Positions 53,015 to 62,128 of a DNA stretch of 64,000 nt are shown one piece after another. The notes below the pieces were generated by a model. The model had not been told where the DNA came from. It worked only from the letters and a program-made list of their open reading frames with translations, and did no database searches. The position numbers were made by a program, and so were the translations under genes. Source of the DNA: Pseudobowmanella zhangzhouensis (GTDB lineage Bacteria; Pseudomonadota; Gammaproteobacteria; Enterobacterales; Alteromonadaceae); contig NZ_JBHSYO010000002.1 in assembly GCF_042662685.1 (NCBI RefSeq), positions 398,601-462,600 of the forward strand. Direction: 5' to 3'. Each line of letters begins with the position of its first letter. Positions within the stretch are counted from its first letter, which is position 1.

Positions 53015-53051
53015 ATTGATTGTATAAATTGTTTTGATAGAAAAAACCTAT
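53015..53051 (-). promoter_or_regulatory. OxyR-type operator upstream of ahpC
   Basis: On the minus strand ATAGGTTTTTTCTAT, a 7-base spacer and ATTTATACAATCAAT agree with the OxyR consensus ATAG-N7-CTAT repeated at 7-base spacing (first half nearly perfect, second half partial). It is 72-108 bases ahead of the ahpC start; a TAATCT at 52986-52991 may be the -10. Confidence 0.7.
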
Positions 53052-53071
53052 CGTAGGGTCTGTAAAACAAC

Positions 53072-53094
53072 AACGCCCCGTTAAACGGGGCGTT
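53072..53094 (-). terminator. ybbP terminator
   Basis: AACGCCCCGT / ACGGGGCGTT with a 3-base loop directly downstream of the ybbP stop; the following T tract is interrupted (GTTGTTTT), so efficiency is uncertain. Confidence 0.7.
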
Positions 53095-53098
53095 GGCA

Positions 53099-55606
53099 CT
53101 ACAACATATTGCGCAGTAACTGACCGGTATTGATGCGCAACAATTGCCAACAACTCACCGCTCCCAACACACCGACGACCGCCGCGCCCACCAGCGGGGC
53201 TATCAGCCAGTATTCAAAATGCCAGGAGGCGCTCATATTAAAGACCTCAGTCTGTAAAAAATACAGGGCGATTTCATGGGCGAGTGCGGCCATCAATCCG
53301 GCCACCAGCCCGATAATCAGGAATTCAAGCACGACACTCCAACGGATCAGGCCACCGCGCGCGCCGAGGGTGCGTAAAATGGCCAGCTCCTGACGACGTT
53401 CATCCATGCTGGCCTGCACCTGAGCGATTAACACCAGCGACCCGGCGCTTAGCACCAGCACCAGAATAAACTCCACCGCCAGCGAGACCTGATCGATGAT
53501 CTGGCGCAATTGGTTAATCCGCGCATCCACATCGATCAAGGTGACACTGGAAAGTGGTGCCAACAGGCTGGCTAATGCCTGCTTGCGCTCACCATCTAAA
53601 TGAAAACTAGTGATATAAGTAGCCGGAAAATCTTGCATCGCGGCCGGCTGCAGGACAAAAAAGAAATTAGGCTGCATGGTTTGCCAGTTAACCTCGCGCA
53701 AGCTGGTTACCTTGGCCTGTAACGTTTGCCCCCCTATGTCAAAGGTGAGGATATCGCCCATTGTGATGCGCAGTCGCTCTGCGATCTTTTGTTCGACCGA
53801 AACTTCCGGGTAGTCGCCCACATCGTCACCAAAAAAGGTGCCGGCTACTACCTTGTTACCTGCTTGCACATTGCTGGCCCAGGTCAGATTGGCTTCGCGC
53901 CCAAGGCCCGGACGACGCGCTTCAGCAGGTTGCTCATTTTCCTTCGTGACGGCACTTTGGACTTTTTCACCAGCAATTTCAGTCAATCGTCCGCGAATGA
54001 GCGGATAGATTTCACCGGCATTGACGGTAAAATCCGTAAATTGTTGTTTCAGCACAGGTAACTGTGTCGCGGTGATGTTGGCCAGAAAATAGTTTGGCGT
54101 GCCTTGTGGCAGCTGTTCGCGCCACTGTTTAATCATATCGTTGCGTAGTGCCAGCACCACCAGCAATAACAGCAATGTCACGGAAAAACTGATTAGCTGC
54201 ACGCTGTTATTCATTGCGCGGCGCTGAATCCTCGCCCATGCCAGTTGCCACGCGCCAATGTTGCCGCTACCCAGTAACCGGCCGATATGAATCAAGCCTA
54301 CACTGACGGCAAACAAGGCAATCACCAACAGCGCCCCGGTCAGAAACAAAATACCACTGATTTGCAGATTGCCACTGTACAGCCACATCAGCGCGAAAAT
54401 TGCACCGCCGGCTGCCACATATTGCACTAAGCGTTTTGTACCAGAACCCTCAATATCGCGGCGCAGGACTCTCAGCGGTGGAATACCAAACAATTGCATT
54501 AACGGATACAGGGAGAACAATAATGCGCAGATAAATCCGGTAAGCACTGCAATGCCGACCGGTTGCCAATACCAGGTATCGAGACTCACCGGGACTCTAT
54601 CTGAGACCAGCATCACCACGCCATGCTGCAACACAAAGCCAAGCACACAGCCGAGGACGATCCCCAGCATAGTGACAAACAGAATTTGCAGCACATAGAC
54701 TTTCTGGATTAGCCGTTTACTGGCGCCCAGAGTTTTCATTATCGCAACCGGATCAAAATGGCGCTGACTGTAGCGCTGCGCCGCAACCGCAATTGACACG
54801 GCGGCCAAAACCACCGCCAGCATAATGGCCAACAGAAAATAGCGCTCTGCGGTTTGTACTGCATTACCGATCGCAGACTCGTCGTCTTTCACTGAACGCC
54901 AGCGATGAAGCTCGCGATTAAGTTGCGGACGTAACCACTGATAAAATGCATCCAGATCGGCATCCCGACCGGTAAAAAAGTAGCGATAGCTGAGTCGCGC
55001 TCCCGGGCCGGTCACGCCGGTTTTGGCGATATCTTCGAGGCGCATGAGTACCAGTTGATCGTTTCCGAATACGGCAAAACCGCGATCCGGGATATCAGAG
55101 AGCACCCGACTGGCGATGAAGGTCCCGTCACCGATTTCAACCTCAGCACCCGGCTCGATATTCAGCAGCTGGAACAGTCGCGCATCCATCCACACCTGAT
55201 TTTCAGGCGGTAACTCGGTGACTTCGCGCCCAGCGCTGAATGCTTGTTCACTGATCTTCACCGACCCTTTGAGTGGATAGGCACTGTCCACCGCACGGAT
55301 ATCAGCCAACACCAGATCGCCATTAGCGAATAACATCGACTGCGTGCTGATTTGCTCTGCAATGTTCAGTTCCAATTCGCGGGCCTTTTGCAGCCACGCA
55401 GGGTCGATGACCTGACGGCTGGACAATTGCCGATCCCCGGCAATAAATTCAGCGGTTTTATCATTTAGCGCACTTTGCAGACGGGCGCTGAACAATGATA
55501 ACGACAGCACTGCGGCGACGGATAAAACGATTGCCGCCAGAATAATATTCAGTTCACCACGGCGCATTTCATGGCGAAACAAGCGTAGCGCCAGATTAGC
55601 CCACAT
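53099..55606 (-). CDS. ybbP: FtsX-like ABC permease, YbbP family
   Basis: An 835-residue permease with an N-terminal membrane segment after LRLFRHEMRRGELNIILAAI, a large periplasmic domain, then FtsX-type segments in two sets (AERYFLLAIMLAVVLAAVSIAVA and the C-terminal VEFILVLVLSAGSLVLIAQVQ with DERRQELAILRTLGARGG). The tail motif RQELAILRTLGA is the diagnostic FtsX coupling helix. Its start overlaps the ATPase gene by 11 bases. The complex is thought to act on envelope lipids or proteins, but substrate is not proven. Confidence 0.93.
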   Translation of the reverse strand: MWANLALRLFRHEMRRGELNIILAAIVLSVAAVLSLSLFSARLQSALNDKTAEFIAGDRQLSSRQVIDPAWLQKARELELNIAEQISTQSMLFANGDLVLADIRAVDSAYPLKGSVKISEQAFSAGREVTELPPENQVWMDARLFQLLNIEPGAEVEIGDGTFIASRVLSDIPDRGFAVFGNDQLVLMRLEDIAKTGVTGPGARLSYRYFFTGRDADLDAFYQWLRPQLNRELHRWRSVKDDESAIGNAVQTAERYFLLAIMLAVVLAAVSIAVAAQRYSQRHFDPVAIMKTLGASKRLIQKVYVLQILFVTMLGIVLGCVLGFVLQHGVVMLVSDRVPVSLDTWYWQPVGIAVLTGFICALLFSLYPLMQLFGIPPLRVLRRDIEGSGTKRLVQYVAAGGAIFALMWLYSGNLQISGILFLTGALLVIALFAVSVGLIHIGRLLGSGNIGAWQLAWARIQRRAMNNSVQLISFSVTLLLLLVVLALRNDMIKQWREQLPQGTPNYFLANITATQLPVLKQQFTDFTVNAGEIYPLIRGRLTEIAGEKVQSAVTKENEQPAEARRPGLGREANLTWASNVQAGNKVVAGTFFGDDVGDYPEVSVEQKIAERLRITMGDILTFDIGGQTLQAKVTSLREVNWQTMQPNFFFVLQPAAMQDFPATYITSFHLDGERKQALASLLAPLSSVTLIDVDARINQLRQIIDQVSLAVEFILVLVLSAGSLVLIAQVQASMDERRQELAILRTLGARGGLIRWSVVLEFLIIGLVAGLMAALAHEIALYFLQTEVFNMSASWHFEYWLIAPLVGAAVVGVLGAVSCWQLLRINTGQLLRNML

Positions 55607-56291
55607 GGCGCTGTTGCTCCGATGGGGAAGTTGACTCGGTTAGCTCACCTGCATGCATGATAACCTGACGCTGGCACTTACCCGCCAGCACGCTGTCGTG
55701 GGTCACCAGGATTAGGGTGGTGCCAGACTCTGCATTGAGGTTAAACAACAATTGTTCGACCAGTTCGCCATTTGTGGCGTCAAGGTTGCCGGTCGGCTCA
55801 TCGGCGAACAGGATTTTGGGACGAGTGATAAACGCCCGCGCAATGGCCACCCGTTGCTGCTCGCCCCCGCTTAACTGGTTGGGGTAATGTTTAGCCCGGT
55901 GGCCGAGTCCAACTTGTTCTAATATGGCCTCAGCACGGCCTTTGGCATCGTCTACTCCAGCCAATTGCGCCGACAGCATCACATTTTCCAGCGCGGACAG
56001 GCTCTGCACCAGCATGAAACTCTGAAAAACAAAGCCCACATTAGCGCCACGCATTAATGCCCGTTGTTCTTCATCTAACGCATGTAAAGGCTGACCATTC
56101 AGGATTATTTCTCCACTGCTGACCTCGTCCAGCCCCGCCAGTAAACTAAGTAACGTCGATTTTCCGGATCCAGACGCCCCAACAATAGCCAGGGTTTGTC
56201 CATCTTCTACTTTCAGGTTTATATCGCGCAATATTTGCAACTGGCCTTCAGTAGTGGTTACGATCTTATTTACTGATTTACATTCAATCAT
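55596..56291 (-). CDS. ybbA: ABC transporter ATPase YbbA
   Basis: A 231-residue LolD-type ATPase: Walker A GASGSGKST, Q-loop FVFQSFMLVQSLSALENVML, signature QLSGGEQQRVAIARAF, Walker B ILFADEPTGNLD, switch LVTHD. Divergent from tesA with 20 bases between the two starts, as in E. coli, and overlapping ybbP. Confidence 0.95.
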   Translation of the reverse strand: MIECKSVNKIVTTTEGQLQILRDINLKVEDGQTLAIVGASGSGKSTLLSLLAGLDEVSSGEIILNGQPLHALDEEQRALMRGANVGFVFQSFMLVQSLSALENVMLSAQLAGVDDAKGRAEAILEQVGLGHRAKHYPNQLSGGEQQRVAIARAFITRPKILFADEPTGNLDATNGELVEQLLFNLNAESGTTLILVTHDSVLAGKCQRQVIMHAGELTESTSPSEQQRHVG

Positions 56292-56311
56292 TTAGTGGAG
56301 AACCCCGGGCA

Positions 56312-56974
56312 ATGAAACACTTAGTGTGGTTATTACTTATACCACTGTGGGTTGGATCATTACAGGCAAGTGCACAAGCGACCAATGCCTCAACCAACGC
56401 GGCAGAACACCAGCAAAATGACGCACAGCGCCTGTTAATACTGGGCGACAGCCTGAGTGCTGGTTATGGTATCGACCCACAACAAGGCTGGGTAACTTTG
56501 TTACAAAATGCGTGGCAGGATAAAAACATTCAGGTGATTAACGGAGCCATCAGTGGCGACACCACAGCCGGTGGAGTCAGTCGCCTGCCAGCACTGCTAC
56601 AAACCCATAATCCCACTCATGTACTGATTGAACTGGGAGGAAACGATGGATTGCAGGGGTACCCTATTAATGAAATGCGCGAAAACCTGAAATTGATGAT
56701 TGAATTGGTTCGGGAGCACGGTGCTAAGCCGATTTTGCAGAAAATGCGCATCCCCACTAACTACGGCAAACGTTACACCCAAATGTTTACTGACAGTTAT
56801 ATTGGATTGGCCACTGAACACAAAGTACCGCTGGTGCCGTTTTTCCTTGATGATATCGCGCTGGATGCCAGCTTGATGCAAGCCGATGGCATTCATCCCA
56901 AAGCTCAGGCCCAGCCACAAATCATGCAGTTTATGCGGCTGCAGCTGGAAAATATTCTTATCCCCGCTCACTAG
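56312..56974 (+). CDS. tesA: Arylesterase / lysophospholipase L1 / thioesterase I
   Basis: Periplasmic SGNH hydrolase of 220 residues. Signal peptide LVWLLLIPLWVGSLQASAQA; block I GDSLSAGYG holds the nucleophile Ser, block III GGNDGLQGYP the oxyanion Asn, and block V DGIHPKAQAQPQIM the Asp-His pair. The spacer after the signal (TNASTNAAEHQQNDAQ) is longer than in E. coli. Single gene, divergent from ybbA, the conserved arrangement. Confidence 0.96.
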   Translation: MKHLVWLLLIPLWVGSLQASAQATNASTNAAEHQQNDAQRLLILGDSLSAGYGIDPQQGWVTLLQNAWQDKNIQVINGAISGDTTAGGVSRLPALLQTHNPTHVLIELGGNDGLQGYPINEMRENLKLMIELVREHGAKPILQKMRIPTNYGKRYTQMFTDSYIGLATEHKVPLVPFFLDDIALDASLMQADGIHPKAQAQPQIMQFMRLQLENILIPAH

Positions 56975-57039
56975 CTTGCGCCAAAATGCCATGGCTTTTC
57001 TATACTGACGTAACGACTGAATCAACATGAGGCAGATAG

Positions 57040-57207
57040 ATGGACGTCAGCAATAGCACATCGATTCCTTACAATCCGGCGGCAAATACCCCGCCACCGC
57101 CGCCCAAGCCGGCGCCACCGCCGCAATCCAGTGCAGAGTTGGAATCGCCCCCTCCTGCGCCACAGCCCGGGCAGCGAGTGGGTGGCAATATTAACACCAC
57201 CGCATAG
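57040..57207 (+). CDS. Short proline-rich protein
   Basis: A 55-residue ORF: MDVSNSTSIPYNPAANTPPP, two further Pro-rich blocks (PKPAPPPQSS, PPPAPQPGQRVGG) and NINTTA. GAGG sits about 8 bases before the ATG and a strong terminator follows 17 bases after the stop. Short MDVS-type N-termini with Pro-rich bodies occur in small uncharacterised proteins of related bacteria, some annotated as putative motility proteins; I cannot assign it. No signal peptide or membrane segment is visible. Confidence 0.65.
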   Translation: MDVSNSTSIPYNPAANTPPPPPKPAPPPQSSAELESPPPAPQPGQRVGGNINTTA

Positions 57208-57223
57208 GGCAACGATGGGACAC

Positions 57224-57251
57224 AAAAAAGCGCACCGAAGTGCGCTTTTTT
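57224..57251. terminator. Bidirectional terminator, proline-rich gene / amidohydrolase operon
   Basis: AAAAAAGCGCAC / GTGCGCTTTTTT around CGAA. Confidence 0.93.
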
Positions 57252-57267
57252 AGTCTCTGCCCGGTTG

Positions 57268-58542
57268 TTAAGGCCGGGTATAAGGTGCCGGCTTAGCAGG
57301 ATCGCGATGCAAGTAACGGTCACGTAATTTGGTTTGGCGACTTTGCATATCGACCGCCTCACCGCCAATAAACACCTGTTCAGCCACTTCCATCACTTCC
57401 AGAGGGTCGCCAGACCAGATCACCACATCGGCCTGTTTGCCGCTTTCCAGTGAACCGTATTGGTTGTCCACCCCCAGCATACGCGCAGGGTTAATCGTCA
57501 GCGCCGCCAGCCCATCCTGCCAACTCAAGCCATTGGCTACCGCATTGCCGGCATATTGGGTGATCAGCCGGGCGTTATGGGTATTCATCCCGATACACAC
57601 AGACACGCCCGCATCTGCCAGTCGCCCGGCATTGGCCAGGGTCGCCGCTAACTGATCGAAGTCATAGGGCAAATTCGACTCCGGATTAATCACTACCGGC
57701 ACGCCGGCTTCAGCGATTTGTCCTGCTACCATCCAGGCCTCACTGGCACCACTTAGGGCCAGTTGCAAATCCGGATAGCGTTTAATCAGGGATAAAACCT
57801 GACGAATATCGGCAGCACGCTGAACCTCAACCAGCAAACGTACCTTGCCGGAAACTACCTGAATCAGACTATTCAGATCCGCCCGCGTCAGTGCACCATG
57901 GTATTCCTCATCAAGTCCCAGCAGCTTACCGTTACGCGCCATAGCTTCATCCAACGCCGTGATTAACTGCGGCCATAGCAGGGCACGACTGCCACCCAAT
58001 CCATCCACCGCACGGCCACTGACATTCAGTGGCATAAAGGCTGCGGCTTTGACTACAGGTTGTTCTGCACCAGATAAGCTGATGACCGCCCCCTGCCCCT
58101 GAAACATTGCATGGGTATAGTTCATACTGGTACCGGCCAGCGTGACCCCTTCCATGCGCGTAATCCCCATCAGGCTGGACGCCGGATTGATTGCATAGGA
58201 GACATCGGCTGCCGCGCCAAGTGGACTAAACTCACTGTGATCAGCACTACTATCAACAATTCCTGCGGAAAATCCCACTTCGACCAAACCCAGCTGACTG
58301 TTAGACACGATAAGTCCGGGCGTGACTACCTTACCCGTGGCATCAAATCGGCTGTACTCTGCCGGCACGGCATCCGCGCCTACGAAGCCGATAATCTTAT
58401 TACCGTCCATCAGCAAGGCCTGATTCGTCAGGGTACCGGCATCCGACATGGTATGTATGGTGCCACCGACGATGGCGATTTTCTCTGCCTGCGCCAGCGG
58501 ATTGATACACAGCGCGGCAACGAGTCCAATTAACTTCTTCAT
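57268..58542 (-). CDS. Amidohydrolase-fold protein lacking metal ligands
   Basis: A 424-residue exported protein (signal MKKLIGLVAALCINPLAQA) with the composite beta-sandwich and TIM-barrel layout of the amidohydrolase superfamily: KIAIVGGTIHTMSDAG, KVVTPGLIVSNSQLG and the C-terminal LTINPARMLGV, GSLESGKQADVVIWSGDPLE. It is a paralogue of the upstream gene, but where that gene has HSH at the first metal motif this one has NSQ (residues 81-83). The later His and Asp ligand positions are replaced too: HCYRADD by EVQRAAD, QHAVEAY by SGASEAW, and HSDDD by GMNTH. It is therefore probably not a metal-dependent hydrolase. The start overlaps the upstream stop as ATGA, so both are made together. Confidence 0.85.
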   Translation of the reverse strand: MKKLIGLVAALCINPLAQAEKIAIVGGTIHTMSDAGTLTNQALLMDGNKIIGFVGADAVPAEYSRFDATGKVVTPGLIVSNSQLGLVEVGFSAGIVDSSADHSEFSPLGAAADVSYAINPASSLMGITRMEGVTLAGTSMNYTHAMFQGQGAVISLSGAEQPVVKAAAFMPLNVSGRAVDGLGGSRALLWPQLITALDEAMARNGKLLGLDEEYHGALTRADLNSLIQVVSGKVRLLVEVQRAADIRQVLSLIKRYPDLQLALSGASEAWMVAGQIAEAGVPVVINPESNLPYDFDQLAATLANAGRLADAGVSVCIGMNTHNARLITQYAGNAVANGLSWQDGLAALTINPARMLGVDNQYGSLESGKQADVVIWSGDPLEVMEVAEQVFIGGEAVDMQSRQTKLRDRYLHRDPAKPAPYTRP

Positions 58543-59951
58543 TTTGCGTCTCCTTCACCCGTCTGCCCTAACTCGAAATCCGCCACCGGCCAGCTATCCG
58601 GATCTTGACGATCAAACGCCAACGCTCCGTCAATAAAGACCTTCTCGGTCTGTGCGTAGGTCGAAAACGGATCGGCACTCCACAGCACCACATCAGCGTT
58701 TTTACCCAGCTCAATCGAGCCGGTTTTATCAAATATGCCCAATGACTTGGCAGGGTTCGCGGACAGCCATTGCCATGCGGTCGCTTTAGAAATATCGATT
58801 CCGGCACGTTGACCATCACTCAACGCTTTGGCCGCTTCCTGATTCAGTCGCTGAATGCCTTTATCGTCGTCGGAATGCACAATGGCACAAGCACCTGCGG
58901 CATGGACCATAGGAATATTTTCACGAATTCCGTCATAGGCTTCCATTTTAAAGCCCCACCAGTCGGCCCACATGGCGCTACACACATTATTTTCTGCCAA
59001 CTTGTCGGCAATTTTGTAGGCTTCAACAGCGTGTTGGAATGACGCGATCTGATAATTAAATTCTTTCATCACATCTAACATGGTGCCCATATCATCGGCG
59101 CGATAACAGTGCATATGCACACGGATATCGCCTTTGAGCACGCCTGCTAGCGTTTCCAGTTTTAGGTCGCGCTTGGGCGGGGCGGGATTTTTACCGGCAT
59201 CAAAGTCTTCATAATATTTATCCCACTGACGCTGATAATTCTGCGCATCAGCCCAGCCCTGACGATAACCTGCCACGTTGCCCATACGCGTAGATGGCCC
59301 GCCTTTATTGCCATAAACCCGTTTTGGATTTTCACCACAGGCCATTTTTAAGCCGTAAGGCGCGCCCGGGAACTTCATATCCTGAATGGTTCGGTTCGGC
59401 GCATTTTTTACCGTAACGGATCGCCCGCCCACCAAATTGGCCGAGCCCGGCAAGATTTGTAATGTGGTGACCCCACCGGCAAGCGCGCGTTGAAAACCAG
59501 GATCCTGTGGCCAGATACTATGTTCTGCCCACACGGCAGCGGTGATAGGTGCGGTGGCTTCGTTACCATCAGAATGAGATTGGGTCTCAGGCGTGGCATA
59601 CACCCCCAGATGAGAATGCACGTCAATAATGCCCGGTGTCAGCCAGCGACCACTCCCATCTATCACACGTGTGTTTTCTGGTTGCGGAATATCTTTGCCG
59701 ATGGCAGTGATTTTACCATCCTGCAATAACACCGAAATGCCTTCCTGCATGCCGCCAATACCATCGAGCAAATTAACATTGCTGATAAGCGTTGGCGTGC
59801 TTGGCATCGCCTGATACGTACTTGGATAGGGATCCTGATTGATAACAACTTTTTCCCCTGCGGGAGCCGCAGGTTTATCGTCACAGGCAGTTAACCACAT
59901 AGTACTGATGCAGAGCGCCAGTACATGAATTCCTTTGCGTTGTGTGTGCAT
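58539..59951 (-). CDS. Amidohydrolase family lipoprotein
   Basis: A 470-residue protein with a lipobox WLTAC (Cys23), then LISNVNLLDGIGG and the metal motif TPGIIDVHSHLG (His112, His114). Other ligand regions are intact: HMHCYRADD, FQHAVEAYK and IVHSDDD, followed by the closing strand LGKNADVVLWSADPFS. Family members include imidazolonepropionase- and dipeptidase-like enzymes; the substrate is not evident. The start at 59951 gives a good lipoprotein signal; an ATG at 59993 would add an unlikely extension. It is encoded upstream of, and coupled to, the metal-free paralogue. Confidence 0.9.
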   Translation of the reverse strand: MHTQRKGIHVLALCISTMWLTACDDKPAAPAGEKVVINQDPYPSTYQAMPSTPTLISNVNLLDGIGGMQEGISVLLQDGKITAIGKDIPQPENTRVIDGSGRWLTPGIIDVHSHLGVYATPETQSHSDGNEATAPITAAVWAEHSIWPQDPGFQRALAGGVTTLQILPGSANLVGGRSVTVKNAPNRTIQDMKFPGAPYGLKMACGENPKRVYGNKGGPSTRMGNVAGYRQGWADAQNYQRQWDKYYEDFDAGKNPAPPKRDLKLETLAGVLKGDIRVHMHCYRADDMGTMLDVMKEFNYQIASFQHAVEAYKIADKLAENNVCSAMWADWWGFKMEAYDGIRENIPMVHAAGACAIVHSDDDKGIQRLNQEAAKALSDGQRAGIDISKATAWQWLSANPAKSLGIFDKTGSIELGKNADVVLWSADPFSTYAQTEKVFIDGALAFDRQDPDSWPVADFELGQTGEGDAK

Positions 59952-60016
59952 AGCGTTTTTCTTGTTGTGAGTGAAAGACCAGCCTAGCAACAACGGAAAA
60001 TGATGTCATGTACTGA

Positions 60017-60943
60017 CTAACGTGAAAGCACGTTAACTATCTCATCGGATTGACGTAACGTTCTGATTTGATTAAAGAGTTCTTCAGCCTGACTGTACTG
60101 GCGCTGCAGATATCCCAGCCATTGTTTAATCCGGTTGGGGTAGTACCGCCCCTTATCTCCGAAAATCTCGTAGCCAGAGTAATCCAACAGCAATTGCTTC
60201 ACATCCTGCCATTGCATCGGCATCTGGTGCCCTCGTACGACCTGCGCCAGATTAGGCATGGCTAACGCCCCCCGGCCGAGCATAATAAGATCAGTATTAG
60301 CCTGCGCCATGCAATTTTGTGCATCATCTGCCTGCCAGATTTCTCCATTAGCGACGACGGGAATATGCAAATGCTCCCGGATTTTTGCGATCCAGTCCCA
60401 ATACGCGGGGGGACGATACCCTTCAGTTTTTGTGCGGGCATGCACCACAAGCAGATTTGCTCCGCCTTCCTGCAGTGCCAGCGCATTGTCGATTGCCAGT
60501 GATTTATCTTCAAAACCAAGACGCATTTTGGCACTGACAATATGCTCTGCGGGGACAGCACCCCGCACCGCTTTAAGAATTTGATACAGGGTTTCTGTTT
60601 CTTTTAGCAGTACCGCACCGCCTTTCGATTTATTGACCGTTTTGGCCGGGCAGCCAAAATTTAAATCGACGCCATGGGAGCCGAGCTCAACCGCGCGCAC
60701 GGCATTTTCCGCCAAATACTCCGGAGATTGGCCGAGTAACTGCACGCGCACCGGCGTACCCGCTGGCGTTAAACCGCCATTAAGCAATTCCGGACATAAG
60801 CGGTAGAAGACCCGCTTCGGCAATTTTTGATCGACAACGCGAATAAACTCCGTGACGCATAGATCGAAACCACCGACCCGGCTCAGCATATCGCGCATTA
60901 GATGATCAACAACGCCCTCCATTGGGGCGAGCATGACTTGCAT
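60017..60943 (-). CDS. dusC: tRNA-dihydrouridine(16) synthase
   Basis: Flavoenzyme that reduces U16 of tRNA. The 308-residue TIM-barrel protein starts MQVMLAPMEGVVDHLMRDML and carries the catalytic Cys98 in VDLNFGCPAKTVNKSKGG, the same number as in E. coli DusC. TEFIRVVDQ, VVANGEIW and LIMLGRGAL are further matches, and RIKQWLGYLQRQYSQAEELF is the DusC-type C-terminal domain. The DusC call over DusA/B rests on these last blocks. Confidence 0.94.
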   Translation of the reverse strand: MQVMLAPMEGVVDHLMRDMLSRVGGFDLCVTEFIRVVDQKLPKRVFYRLCPELLNGGLTPAGTPVRVQLLGQSPEYLAENAVRAVELGSHGVDLNFGCPAKTVNKSKGGAVLLKETETLYQILKAVRGAVPAEHIVSAKMRLGFEDKSLAIDNALALQEGGANLLVVHARTKTEGYRPPAYWDWIAKIREHLHIPVVANGEIWQADDAQNCMAQANTDLIMLGRGALAMPNLAQVVRGHQMPMQWQDVKQLLLDYSGYEIFGDKGRYYPNRIKQWLGYLQRQYSQAEELFNQIRTLRQSDEIVNVLSR

Positions 60944-61034
60944 AAACTCTCAAATTACCGTTTAAAAAAAGCGCGCAAGTGTAGCAAAATAGTGGCGCAG
61001 GAAGAATCATTCTAATCGAAAAGCAGGAGATTAC

Positions 61035-61709
61035 ATGGCCTCGTGGGACACCATCGCAATTGTTTGGTTTTTTGCGCTATGGGTGGGATATACGGTGTTT
61101 GCGAGACGCCGTGCGCGCAACACCTTATGTCTGGCCAGCGAACTGCGTAGTAAACGGGATGCATGGATGATGCAAATGCTGAACCGTGAAAATCGCATTC
61201 CCGATGTTTCCATCGTTGCCACTATCGAACGGAATATCGCTTTCTTCGCATCCAGTTCATTACTAATTCTGGCTGGCTTACTGACCGCTCTGTTATCTGC
61301 GGACAAGTTGTCATCATTACTTAGCCACATCATGCCGCGCGCAAGTGGCGGCGAGATCCTGATTGAACTCAAAATTCTGCTGTTGATTTTTATCTTCGTT
61401 TTTGCGTTTTTCCAGTTTACCTGGTCCATTCGTCAGTATGGCTTTGCCAGCGTATTAATCGGTGCAGCCCCACCGGGCAAAGATATGGATGAGCAGCAGC
61501 AACAACAATATGCAAACCGGGCGGGCAAAGTAATCGATCAGGCCGGCCATACCTTCAATTACGGATTACGTTCTGTATATTTGTCGCTGGCCACACTGTC
61601 GTGGTTTATTGATGCACGGGTATTTATGCTGGCAACCGTGCTGGTTATTCTGGTGCTTTACCAGCGCGAGTTTCATTCAAAAGTGCTAAAAGCATTGCGC
61701 GATTGTTAG
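61035..61709 (+). CDS. DUF599 membrane protein
   Basis: A 224-residue protein with four hydrophobic segments (TIAIVWFFALWVGYTVFA, FFASSSLLILAGLLTAL, ELKILLLIFIFVFAFFQFTW and FMLATVLVILVLY). RDAWMMQMLNRENRIPDVSIVATIERN and QYGFASVLIGAAPPG are family features. CAGGAGA precedes the ATG. Function unknown. Its stop overlaps the end of the convergent DUF1801 gene by four bases. Confidence 0.88.
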   Translation: MASWDTIAIVWFFALWVGYTVFARRRARNTLCLASELRSKRDAWMMQMLNRENRIPDVSIVATIERNIAFFASSSLLILAGLLTALLSADKLSSLLSHIMPRASGGEILIELKILLLIFIFVFAFFQFTWSIRQYGFASVLIGAAPPGKDMDEQQQQQYANRAGKVIDQAGHTFNYGLRSVYLSLATLSWFIDARVFMLATVLVILVLYQREFHSKVLKALRDC

Positions 61710-62125
61710 TGGTAGCGAGCGCGCTTAATGTTCACACTTTCCTCGACTAATGTTCTGAGTATCTCCCGATCAACTTCTGCCAATGATTTAATATACAAGC
61801 AAGATTTACCTAATTTGTATTTTCCTAACCTCGCAAGTAATTCTTGGTGCGGCTCAAAACCACTCATAATGTAGATGCTGATATTTGTGGCTCGCGGAGC
61901 AAAGCCGGTAATGAAAAAGTCCCCTTCCCGGCCACTGGCATAACGATAATGATAGGAATCAAAGCCAACCATGCTGTCGCCCTACATGACCGCAGGTGTG
62001 CCCGTGACTGACTCCATCATTGCCAATAGTGCCGTGCAATCCTGTCGTTGTTGAGCATTGGTAACCGCCTCCAGATATTGCAGTGGGTTAGCAATTTGTG
62101 GCTGATTTTTATTTGGTTTTGCCAT
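61706..62125 (-). pseudogene. DUF1801 protein gene interrupted by an in-frame TAG
   Basis: One continuous frame of 140 codons runs from an ATG at 62125 to a stop at 61706, but codon 48 is TAG (61982-61984). Before it reads MAKPNKNQPQIANPLQYLEA to SVTGTPAVM; after it GDSMVGFDSYHYRYASGREG. The DUF1801 family normally reads MWGDSIVGFGSYHY here, so a Trp codon TGG appears to have become TAG. The remaining C-terminal half could be translated from an ATG at 61972 (88 residues) but would lack the N-terminal helices. The gene starts 3 bases after the MCP stop. It is either a recent pseudogene or a sequencing error. Confidence 0.82.
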
Positions 62126-62128
62126 TGA

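Noticed and set aside
57268..58542. Calling the metal-free amidohydrolase a pseudogene
   Set aside because: The frame is full-length, has a signal peptide and is translationally coupled, so loss of ligands does not look like decay.
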